In this document: positions 7,528 through 14,927 of the stretch, piece after piece | Layout: the number at the start of each line of letters is the position of its first letter | Numbering within the stretch: position 1 is the stretch's first letter | From: Martinezella rhizogenes | GTDB lineage: Bacteria; Pseudomonadota; Alphaproteobacteria; Rhizobiales; Rhizobiaceae | Direction of reading: 5' to 3' | Assembly (NCBI RefSeq): GCF_027460065.1 | Contig: NZ_JAPYZZ010000003.1 | Coordinates: 283,950 to 347,949 of the forward strand | DNA length: 64,000 nt | The notes under the pieces: generated by a model | What the model saw: the letters and a program-made list of their open reading frames with translations, nothing else | Told to the model about the DNA's origin: nothing | Database searches by the model: none | Position numbers and translations under genes: made by a program

Positions 7528-9957
7528 ATGAATTTGGGCAAGCAGGCACGCGGCTGGTTCTGGCTGACGACGACGGCGATCATCGGGGGCATCGTCGTGG
7601 CAGGTCCCGGCGCCAGCGCCGCCAGAGCGCAGACACCGCCTGCCGCAAGCGGTGCGCCCGCAACGGTGACCGTCTCCATTCCCGCCGGCCCGCTGGAAAA
7701 CGCCCTCCTCACCTTCGGCCGTCAGGCCAATCTGCGCATGGTCTACCCTTCAGCCATCACAAAGGGTCGCAGCACGGCAGGCGTTAGCGGCACGCTCAGC
7801 GTCTCGGCCGCCGTCAGCGGACTTCTGGCCGGATCGGGACTGAACTACACCCTGGCCGGCGGCAACACGGTCCGCATTTTCGATCCCGCAAATCAGGCCG
7901 GAGAAGGCGGCGGATCGGCTGCCGCCGGCACCACCCTGCTCGCCCCCATCACCGTGCAGGGCAATGGCCTCGAAGGCGCCAAGGGCATTCTGGAAAGCAA
8001 GGGCTATGTCGGCAAATCCGGCCGCACCGCCACCAAGACCGACACCCCGATTGCCGAAACCGCCCAGTCGATCACCACCGTCAGCCGCAAGCAGCTGGAT
8101 GACCTGAAGCCGCAGAACCTCTCGGAGGCGCTGAACTACACGCCCGGGGCGCGCATCGGCCAATACGGCGCAGAGCCGCGTTTCGACGCCTTCAAGGTGC
8201 GCGGCACCGATCTCAGCACCACCGGCATCTTCCGCGACGGGCTGCGGCAGGTCAGCAGCCAGAACGGCAGCGCCCGGCTGGAACCCTATGGCGTGGAGGC
8301 CGTCTCCATCCTGCGTGGCCCTGCCGCTTCCATCTATGGCGCAAGCAGCTCCGGCGGCATCGTTGACATCGTCTCGAAGCGCCCGACCGAAGAGACGCTG
8401 CGTGAGGTGGAGCTGCAATATGGCTCCTTCGGCCGCGTGCAGGGCGCGTTCGATCTTTCCGGCGCCGTCAATGACGAAAAGACCATGCTCTACCGCCTGA
8501 CAGGTGTTGCCCGCGACGGCCGCAACGAGATCAGCGCCATCAAGGACGACCGGCTGTTCATCGCCCCCGCCTTCACCTTCCAGCCGGATGCCGGCACCAA
8601 GCTCACCGTGCTCGGCGAATATATGGACAGCACCACCGGCGGCACCTGGGGCTACATCAACAAATATGGCGCGAGCGGCACCTCTATCGGTGCGACATCG
8701 GTTTATGGCGGCGATTCCCGATTCAATGATTTCGAGCAAAAACAATGGCGTATCGGCTATGAGTTCGAGCATGAACTGAACGACAATGTCACCTTCTACA
8801 GCAAGGCGCGTTATTCCGCGCTTTCGGCCGACCAGCAATGGGTCTTCGCCAGTTATCCCGGCATCACCATCGAGGATAATGAAGGCGTTTCCGCCGACAA
8901 TTACCTCAAGACCGAATTCGACACCGGACCGGCCCGACACACGCTGCTGACGGGCATCGACTTCAGCCACATGTCCTACACATCAAAACAGGGTAGCGGC
9001 ACCAGTCCCTTTACCGACACCTTCACCTATGTGCCTGACGTATCGTTGATATTGAAGCAGCGCATGAACACGCTGGGCATCTATGCGCAGGACCAGATCG
9101 AGATAGACCGCTGGCGCCTGACGGCCGGCATTCGCCACGACTGGCTGGACACCGAATATCAGGCCCAGACGGTTGGTGCGGTAACGGCTCCCACCTATGG
9201 CGGCGATGAAACCAAAACGACGGGCCGCGCCAGCCTTGGTTATGTCTTTGACAACGGCGTGATGCCCTATGTCAGCTACGGCACCTCCTTCGTCGCCAAT
9301 CCGGGTGTCATCATCACCACGGGAACGGTGACGGGACAGGCGCAACCGACGGTCGGCAAGCAATATGAACTCGGCGTCAAATACGCCCTGCCGCAATATA
9401 ATGCCCTGCTGAGCGCCGCCTTCTTCAATTTGGATCAGGACAACGCCACCGTTTACGAGACCTCCTCCGGCATCAACCTGCTGCGCCAGCTCGATCTGCG
9501 CTCGCGCGGGGTGGAGCTGGAAGCCACGGCCTCGCTCGACAATGGCTGGAGCCTCATCGGCTCCTACTCCTATAACGACGTTGAAATCACCAAACTGACG
9601 TCGGAAACGGTCGGCAAGCAGCTCAACTCCTCGCCTTATCACACCTTCTCGCTCTGGGCCGATTACGAGTTCCAGGATGGCGCGCTGGAAGGGCTCGGCA
9701 TCGGCGCGGGCCTGCGTTATGTCGGATCGAGCTTCGGCGACAACCAGCACACGCCTATCCTCGACAATGAGGCCCGCACCTTCGTTGATGCCTCGCTGCG
9801 CTACGATCTCGGCAAAGCCCTGCCTTCGCTGGAAGGCGTGAAGCTGCAGATCAATGCCACCAACCTCCTCGACGAAGTCAAACAGGTGTGCACAACGGGC
9901 TTCTGCTATTATGACGAAGGCCGCAAGGTCATCGGCAGCATCCGGTATCGTTTCTGA
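7528..9957 (+). CDS. TonB-dependent ferric-siderophore receptor with N-terminal signalling domain
   Basis: An 809-residue outer-membrane receptor. After a signal peptide (cleavage near ASAARAQ) comes an STN signalling domain at about residues 45-120 (PAGPLENALLTFGRQANLRM). A plug domain (ESKGYVGKSGRTATKTDTPI, then LRGPAASIYGASSSGGIVDI) and a beta barrel follow, ending in the typical aromatic residue (SIRYRF). The extra N-terminal domain is what FecA-type transducers use to contact FecR, consistent with the two genes upstream. The ATG at 7528 has AGAGGG at good spacing; a GTG at 7513 is less likely. The ligand is unknown. Confidence 0.92.
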   Translation: MNLGKQARGWFWLTTTAIIGGIVVAGPGASAARAQTPPAASGAPATVTVSIPAGPLENALLTFGRQANLRMVYPSAITKGRSTAGVSGTLSVSAAVSGLLAGSGLNYTLAGGNTVRIFDPANQAGEGGGSAAAGTTLLAPITVQGNGLEGAKGILESKGYVGKSGRTATKTDTPIAETAQSITTVSRKQLDDLKPQNLSEALNYTPGARIGQYGAEPRFDAFKVRGTDLSTTGIFRDGLRQVSSQNGSARLEPYGVEAVSILRGPAASIYGASSSGGIVDIVSKRPTEETLREVELQYGSFGRVQGAFDLSGAVNDEKTMLYRLTGVARDGRNEISAIKDDRLFIAPAFTFQPDAGTKLTVLGEYMDSTTGGTWGYINKYGASGTSIGATSVYGGDSRFNDFEQKQWRIGYEFEHELNDNVTFYSKARYSALSADQQWVFASYPGITIEDNEGVSADNYLKTEFDTGPARHTLLTGIDFSHMSYTSKQGSGTSPFTDTFTYVPDVSLILKQRMNTLGIYAQDQIEIDRWRLTAGIRHDWLDTEYQAQTVGAVTAPTYGGDETKTTGRASLGYVFDNGVMPYVSYGTSFVANPGVIITTGTVTGQAQPTVGKQYELGVKYALPQYNALLSAAFFNLDQDNATVYETSSGINLLRQLDLRSRGVELEATASLDNGWSLIGSYSYNDVEITKLTSETVGKQLNSSPYHTFSLWADYEFQDGALEGLGIGAGLRYVGSSFGDNQHTPILDNEARTFVDASLRYDLGKALPSLEGVKLQINATNLLDEVKQVCTTGFCYYDEGRKVIGSIRYRF

Positions 9958-11180
9958 TGTTGCAGAAGAATCCCGCCACAACAAAGCCCTCGCCGGCCGC
10001 CGTCTTCGTTTCGGTCGGCGGGCTTTATGTCGGCCAGAGCGTCATTGGCGGGCTGACCTTTCTCGGTCTGCCCGCGGTGCTCAGAACCGCCGGCCTGCCA
10101 CTGGATCAGATCGGCCTGCTCTATCTGGTCGCTCTGCCCTGGGCGCTGAAATTCCTGTGGTCGCCGCATGTGGAGCGTTACCGCCTGCCGCCGGTCGGCA
10201 GGAACCGCTCGCGGGTGATCGTCGGCGCGGGTATCGTCACCTGCGCCTGCGGCCTCGCCCTCCTCGCCTTCACGGGCCCTTCGCCGGTTTCCGTCGCCAT
10301 CGCCATCCTGTCGGTGGTTGCGCTGGTGACCGCGACCGTCGATATCGCCTGTGACGGTTATGCTGTCGAAACGCTGGCGGCTGAACATCATGGCTGGGGC
10401 AACGCCGCGCAGGTGGGCGGCTCCTATCTCGGTTCGGCCATCGGCGCGGGCCTGTTTCTGGTGCTCGTGGAACGTTCCGGCTGGACGAGTGCCACGCTGG
10501 TCATGGCCGGAATTGTCATCCTGCTGGCGCTACCCTTCCTGTTCGGCCCGGCCGCGAAAACGGCCGTGCAGACCCGCGACCACCTGCCATCCATCAGAAA
10601 TGCGCTGCAGCGGCGGGAAGTCCGCACCGGCCTTCTGGTCGCAGCCGTTTATGTCGCCGCGCAGAAATGGGGGCTGGCCATGCTCGGCCCGTTTCTGGTC
10701 GATTACGGTTTCGATCTCGCCACCATCGGCGCGCTGAATGGTGTGGGCAGCATGATCATCGGTTTTGCAGGTGCGCTGCTCGGCGGCACGCTGGTCAGGC
10801 TTTACGGCGCGTCGCGGGTTCTGCTCGTCGCCATCTTCGTGCAGACGGCGCTGCTCTGCCTCTTCGCCTATTTCAGCGTCCACCGCGATGTCTCGCAATG
10901 GGTGGTCATGGCGGTGGCGGTGGCAAGCTCTTCGGGCATCATGTCCATCGGCTTCGTTGCGCTATACGCCTGCTTCATGGGCTGGTCCGACCCCCGACAA
11001 GCAGGCGTCGATTTCACCCTGTTCCAGTGCATGGATGGCATCATCAGCATGGCGGGCGGGCTGGGGGCCGGCGCGATTGCCGAAAAATTCGGCTATCAGG
11101 CGTCCTTTGCGCTTGCCGCCATCGTTTCCATGCTCGCCGCACCCGTCATCTTCCTGCTGATGCGGCGGCAGCGCTCCTGA
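9957..11180 (+). CDS. MFS-type siderophore permease, RhtX/FptX family
   Basis: A 407-residue protein of about twelve transmembrane segments resembling RhtX/FptX single-subunit inner-membrane siderophore carriers: GGLYVGQSVIGGLTFLGLPA near the N-terminus, LPWALKFLWSPHVERY at the first cytoplasmic loop, and TATVDIACDGYAVETL mid-protein. Its ATG overlaps the receptor stop (TGATG), so the two are coupled and likely carry the same siderophore across outer and inner membrane in turn. No ABC-type siderophore importer is needed in this design. Confidence 0.88.
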   Translation: MLQKNPATTKPSPAAVFVSVGGLYVGQSVIGGLTFLGLPAVLRTAGLPLDQIGLLYLVALPWALKFLWSPHVERYRLPPVGRNRSRVIVGAGIVTCACGLALLAFTGPSPVSVAIAILSVVALVTATVDIACDGYAVETLAAEHHGWGNAAQVGGSYLGSAIGAGLFLVLVERSGWTSATLVMAGIVILLALPFLFGPAAKTAVQTRDHLPSIRNALQRREVRTGLLVAAVYVAAQKWGLAMLGPFLVDYGFDLATIGALNGVGSMIIGFAGALLGGTLVRLYGASRVLLVAIFVQTALLCLFAYFSVHRDVSQWVVMAVAVASSSGIMSIGFVALYACFMGWSDPRQAGVDFTLFQCMDGIISMAGGLGAGAIAEKFGYQASFALAAIVSMLAAPVIFLLMRRQRS

Positions 11181-11190
11181 ACGAAAACCA

Positions 11191-11219
11191 CCGGGCGCGG
11201 CGACTAGAACCGCGCCCGG
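11191..11219. terminator. Bidirectional hairpin between convergent genes
   Basis: A perfect 10-bp stem, CCGGGCGCGG (11191-11200) with CCGCGCCCGG (11210-11219), lies between the convergent siderophore-permease and phosphatase genes. On the minus strand it is followed by GGTTTTCG, a weak T-run. Confidence 0.6.
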
Positions 11220-11236
11220 CAGGACCTTGGTTGAAC

Positions 11237-13219
11237 CTACTCAACCACCACCGACAGTGCCGAGCCATTGTAGACCGGCCGCACCTTCACATTGCCCGCA
11301 TCGATCGTGGTGAAGGTGCCGGCCAGTCCGTTGGCGAAAATCACGTCGAGCCGCGTGCCGGCAGCCGGTGCGCCGCCGTCAAAGGTGAGTTTCAGCGTTG
11401 CGCCCTCCAGCACCACATTGCCCTCGACGTGCAGCAGCGCCTTCTGCGGATCAAGCGCCAGCGTGCCGCCCGACTGCTCATAATCGCCACCAATGATGAC
11501 GTCCTTCTCTCCGCCGAGCGAAAGTGTGCCGCCGCTCACCAGCACGCCGCCGGTCCCAAGCGCATCGGCGGTGGACGCCACCAGCGTTCCGTCCCTGACG
11601 ATCGTGCCACCGCTGTAGCGGTTGTCACCGCTGAGCGTCAGCGCACCGCTGCCGGATTTGACGAGGCGCCCTGCCCCGGTAATATCGTTCGTCCAGCGGT
11701 CTGCCGCATTAAAACCGCCTGCCGCGGCATCCATCGTCACCACGACATCGCCGTCAAACGCGCCATAACCGCCAGCAGCGGCAACGAGGTTGATCCGGCC
11801 CCAACCATTGCTGTCGTCAAGCAGTGGATAGCCGGCCTCAATGCCGGTGGAAAACAGCACGGCGCGGCGCTCTGCGGCATTCAGATAGGGAAGTCGCGTT
11901 TCCAACAGAACCTCGGCCCCCTTCGGCACCACCATCGCCGCGTCGCCTGCGGCCTTGTCCCGGCTGAAGGAGAAAGTCATGCGCCGACGATAATCCCCGC
12001 CGTTCTTCGCCGCATCGGCAAAGCGGTCGACGTCAGGCTTTGCACCATGGGCAAAATCGACGAGGGACTGGCCCTGCGGCAGGCGTTTGGCGAAATAGGC
12101 CTGTACGGCGTCAAGCGCAGCCTTCTTCACCTCGGCATTTTTCGGATCCTGCAACATGGCGGCGGCCATGGCGGTGGCGGTGATACGGCCGCCGATCACG
12201 TCGAGCGGTGAATGCATGCCGGCGACGATGCGACTTTCACCCAGTTCGGAAGCCGCCGTCAGCAATTCGGAAAAACGTTCCGGCACGGCATAGGCATAAG
12301 CGATGGCGGCAAGATAGGCGGCATTGGTATGCCCGCTCGGAAAACCGCCATCCTTGGCACGGCCGCGATTTTCGCGGGCATATTTCAGCGCCGGCACGAT
12401 GACACCAGGGTCGCTGTCGTAGCTTTCGAAGCTACGGTCGCCAATCGTTTCCTTGCCGGTCTCGATCACCTCACCCTTGTCATTCATGCGCCAGGGCCGC
12501 GGCGAGGAATAGAAATATTTCGCCGGCGATGTCGTGCCTTCCGGGCCGCGGATCACCTTCATGAAGGCGACGAAATCCTTCAGCTCGCTATCGGCCGCAC
12601 CGGCCTCGGTGCCCTTGTCGTCTTCCTTGCGGGTGACGACCTCATTCGGGTCGAAATCGGCAAGCGTATGATTGATCGTCGTTGTCGCGCCGGCCCCTTC
12701 GCGATACCAGTCGGAAAGCGGGCCTAAGCCATCGATGACGCTGTAACCCTGCGAACGGCGGTCGTTCATATAGGCTTCGAAGGCAGCGGCGCGCGTACGG
12801 TTGTCGCCGGTCACGGACAGCACGTAACGCATGTTTTCCTGCCAGACGGCGGGATCGACGATCTTCACATGGCTGAAATCCGCCGGACCATCGCCATTGG
12901 CGCCGCCATCGGCCCATTTTTCATCGCCGAGTGTCCAGATGCGGTTGAAACCGGAGAGAATCTCGATGATCGGATTGTCCCGGTCGTCATAGGCGCGAAC
13001 CTCCTCGCCTTTGGCATTCTTGCCCGTCTGGTTGCGGTAATTGTCGGCAAGCGGCAGCGGATAGGACGCCGCAGGCTCCGGCACCGTGATGGCATAACCC
13101 TGACCCGCCGGTCCGTTGCGATCGAATGCCTCGGCGCCTTGAACGAGAACCAGCAATGCTGCGGAAGCAAGCAGGGTCGAGCGTACAGACGGAAAATACG
13201 ACATATTCAGTTTGGCCAT
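11237..13219 (-). CDS. Secreted PAP2/class A acid phosphatase with autotransporter-type beta repeat
   Basis: A 660-residue protein with a signal peptide (cleavage after about residue 31, QGAEA). The PAP2 phosphatase signature is complete: K234-x6-RP, PSGH at 294-297, and SR-x5-H-x3-D at 329-340. The segment from about 430 is beta-rich and includes an autotransporter-associated repeat (GRLVKSGSGALTLSGDNRYS, then GGTIVRDGTLVAS). The protein stops without a recognisable 12-strand translocator barrel. It probably hydrolyses phosphomonoesters in the periplasm or outside the cell. It stands alone between convergent and co-oriented neighbours. Confidence 0.85.
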   Translation of the reverse strand: MAKLNMSYFPSVRSTLLASAALLVLVQGAEAFDRNGPAGQGYAITVPEPAASYPLPLADNYRNQTGKNAKGEEVRAYDDRDNPIIEILSGFNRIWTLGDEKWADGGANGDGPADFSHVKIVDPAVWQENMRYVLSVTGDNRTRAAAFEAYMNDRRSQGYSVIDGLGPLSDWYREGAGATTTINHTLADFDPNEVVTRKEDDKGTEAGAADSELKDFVAFMKVIRGPEGTTSPAKYFYSSPRPWRMNDKGEVIETGKETIGDRSFESYDSDPGVIVPALKYARENRGRAKDGGFPSGHTNAAYLAAIAYAYAVPERFSELLTAASELGESRIVAGMHSPLDVIGGRITATAMAAAMLQDPKNAEVKKAALDAVQAYFAKRLPQGQSLVDFAHGAKPDVDRFADAAKNGGDYRRRMTFSFSRDKAAGDAAMVVPKGAEVLLETRLPYLNAAERRAVLFSTGIEAGYPLLDDSNGWGRINLVAAAGGYGAFDGDVVVTMDAAAGGFNAADRWTNDITGAGRLVKSGSGALTLSGDNRYSGGTIVRDGTLVASTADALGTGGVLVSGGTLSLGGEKDVIIGGDYEQSGGTLALDPQKALLHVEGNVVLEGATLKLTFDGGAPAAGTRLDVIFANGLAGTFTTIDAGNVKVRPVYNGSALSVVVE

Positions 13220-13381
13220 AACGAATCCTATGATTTGCAGCGAATGACGCGTGACGAAAACAGGCGACGCGGTTTTCCGCGCGCCTCGTCATCAGGTTTA
13301 AACCGCGCTTATTTCAGTTTTTCGATGGGGCTTATCGAGACAGCATATGCGGCAATATCCGCTCGCAAGGAGGGGATGGAT

Positions 13382-13406
13382 ATGCCCGGAGGCCGGCTCC
13401 GGGCAT
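13382..13406 (-). terminator. Hairpin downstream of the sugar-binding-protein gene
   Basis: Perfect 10-bp stem ATGCCCGGAG/CTCCGGGCAT with a 5-base loop, 47 bases past the stop of the leftward binding-protein gene. There is no strong T-run after it, so it may act in 3' end protection as much as termination. Confidence 0.5.
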
Positions 13407-13452
13407 GGTCTTCGATGGCTGCATTCTTCCGGCAAGGCCGGATGGGTGCCGA

Positions 13453-14733
13453 TTATTTCTTGACCGCAACCGCCTCGTTGATCTTGGCGACATCGTCTTC
13501 CAGAACCTTGTAGGTCTGGTCGAGCGTCAGTTCGCCGACGATCAGCTGGCTCATGCGCTGCACGATCTGCTGATACATGGCGCTGCCGCCCTTGGCGCGC
13601 TCGAATTCGCGGGCGGCCCGCGGCACGTTCTTCTTGTTGTCGAGGAAGACCTGCATCGCCGCCTTGGCGTTTTCGCTCTTCAGCTTGTATTGCGGATCGG
13701 CGATCTCCGCACCGGTCAGGATGACGTAGTTTTCGGCGATTTCCCGCTGCACCTTCTCGGAGCCGAGGAATTCGATGAAATGGGCCACGTCTTCAGGATA
13801 TTTGGTGCGCTTGAAGCCGACGATCGCGGTGCCGCCCGGCATGGCGTAGCAACCGGCATCGCCGCAGGGGGCATTGATCGCGGTCCACTCGAAGGTATCG
13901 CCGATCTTGTTCTGGAACGGATTGACCATCCAGTTGCCGGCCAGATACGTCACGACATTGCCGTTGACGAACTCGTCACCCATGTTCTTGTATTGCGAAC
14001 CGCCGGCGGCACCCCACATTTCCTTGGGGAAGCTGCCATTCTGCGTCCACGAAAAGAGATCGGCGATATATTTCTTCGCCGCATCATCCGGGAAGCTGAA
14101 CTTGCCGTCCTTCACATAGGTCGAACCATAAGAGAAGGCGCCGCCGGAGAAACGGTGGCCGGAACGGTCCATTGTGAAGGGGATCTGCACGCCCGTCGCC
14201 TTGGCGACACGGGCGGAGGCTTCGACGATCTCGCTGAATTTCGCGGTCGGACCGGGCAAGGGTTCGCCGGCCTGCTCGAACAGCGTCTTGTTGACGAAGG
14301 GCAGGTTCAGCGTCTGCGATGCCATGTAGCCGTTGATCGACTTCGGATCGTTGACATTGGGCAGGCGGAGCTGGTCGAGGCTGGAACCATGCAGCTTCGC
14401 GAAGGCTTCCGCATCCTTCATGTAAGGCCGCATGTCGAGATAATAGGGCGCCAGCTGCCAGTCGGTGATCTTGGCGATATCAGGGCCTTCGCCCACCGCC
14501 AGCTGCACCGGCAGCTGCTTGGAAACCGCATCATAACCCGACGATACGAAATTGATCTTCACATCAGGATTGGCCGCCTCGAACTCCTTGCTGAGCGCGG
14601 CCATGCGCTGCACGTAACCCTGATCGTCATCCGTAAAAAGAAACGTGATCGTGCGGGTCTCGGCCTGGGCGGCCGCCAGACCGGCGACGGAGGCAAATAC
14701 GAGGGCGCTGACCCCCGAAAATAATTTCATCAT
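13453..14733 (-). CDS. Extracellular sugar-binding protein of an oligosaccharide ABC importer
   Basis: About 426 residues with a signal peptide (LFSGVSALVFASVAGLAAAQ) and the family-1 sugar-binding pattern (SKEFEAANPDVKINFVSSGY, ending before DAV; LAVGEGPDIAKI; NGNVVTYLAGNWM). GGGAGG lies six bases before the ATG at 14733; another ATG six bases upstream overlaps that site and is less likely. It is divergent from the ATPase and permease genes that complete the importer at 19916-23068. The neighbouring GH105 and GH28 genes suggest unsaturated pectic oligosaccharides as ligand. Confidence 0.88.
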   Translation of the reverse strand: MMKLFSGVSALVFASVAGLAAAQAETRTITFLFTDDDQGYVQRMAALSKEFEAANPDVKINFVSSGYDAVSKQLPVQLAVGEGPDIAKITDWQLAPYYLDMRPYMKDAEAFAKLHGSSLDQLRLPNVNDPKSINGYMASQTLNLPFVNKTLFEQAGEPLPGPTAKFSEIVEASARVAKATGVQIPFTMDRSGHRFSGGAFSYGSTYVKDGKFSFPDDAAKKYIADLFSWTQNGSFPKEMWGAAGGSQYKNMGDEFVNGNVVTYLAGNWMVNPFQNKIGDTFEWTAINAPCGDAGCYAMPGGTAIVGFKRTKYPEDVAHFIEFLGSEKVQREIAENYVILTGAEIADPQYKLKSENAKAAMQVFLDNKKNVPRAAREFERAKGGSAMYQQIVQRMSQLIVGELTLDQTYKVLEDDVAKINEAVAVKK

Positions 14734-14811
14734 GCTCATCCTCCCAATGAAAACATTTTCACAAACCGAACAAAAGCTCCTCTGCCAAATTCGATTTATA
14801 ATGTTTTGCGA

Positions 14812-14832
14812 CTTGACAGAATAAACGTCAAG
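14812..14832. promoter_or_regulatory. Candidate promoter -35 and operator dyad of the pectic operon
   Basis: CTTGAC (14812-14817) and GTCAAG (14827-14832) form an inverted repeat with a 9-base spacer. The left arm contains TTGACA (14813-14818), a good -35. A convincing -10 was not identified. A second near-dyad, GAAAACATTTTC (14749-14760), lies close to the divergent gene. Either could bind the LacI regulator at 23312-24358; this is inference. Confidence 0.35.
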
Positions 14833-14927
14833 CTGTTTGTTTTATGTAAATCACACAAATCGACGTGAAAAAGCGAAGATCGGTTCGTGAAAATAATTTC
14901 ATTACAGATCGACGGGAGGCGATCCAT

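Noticed and set aside
10667..12211. Long open frame of 514 codons on the plus strand
   Set aside because: It runs out of frame through the siderophore permease and then antisense through the phosphatase. The product is Arg/His-rich low-complexity with no domain, a typical high-G+C shadow.
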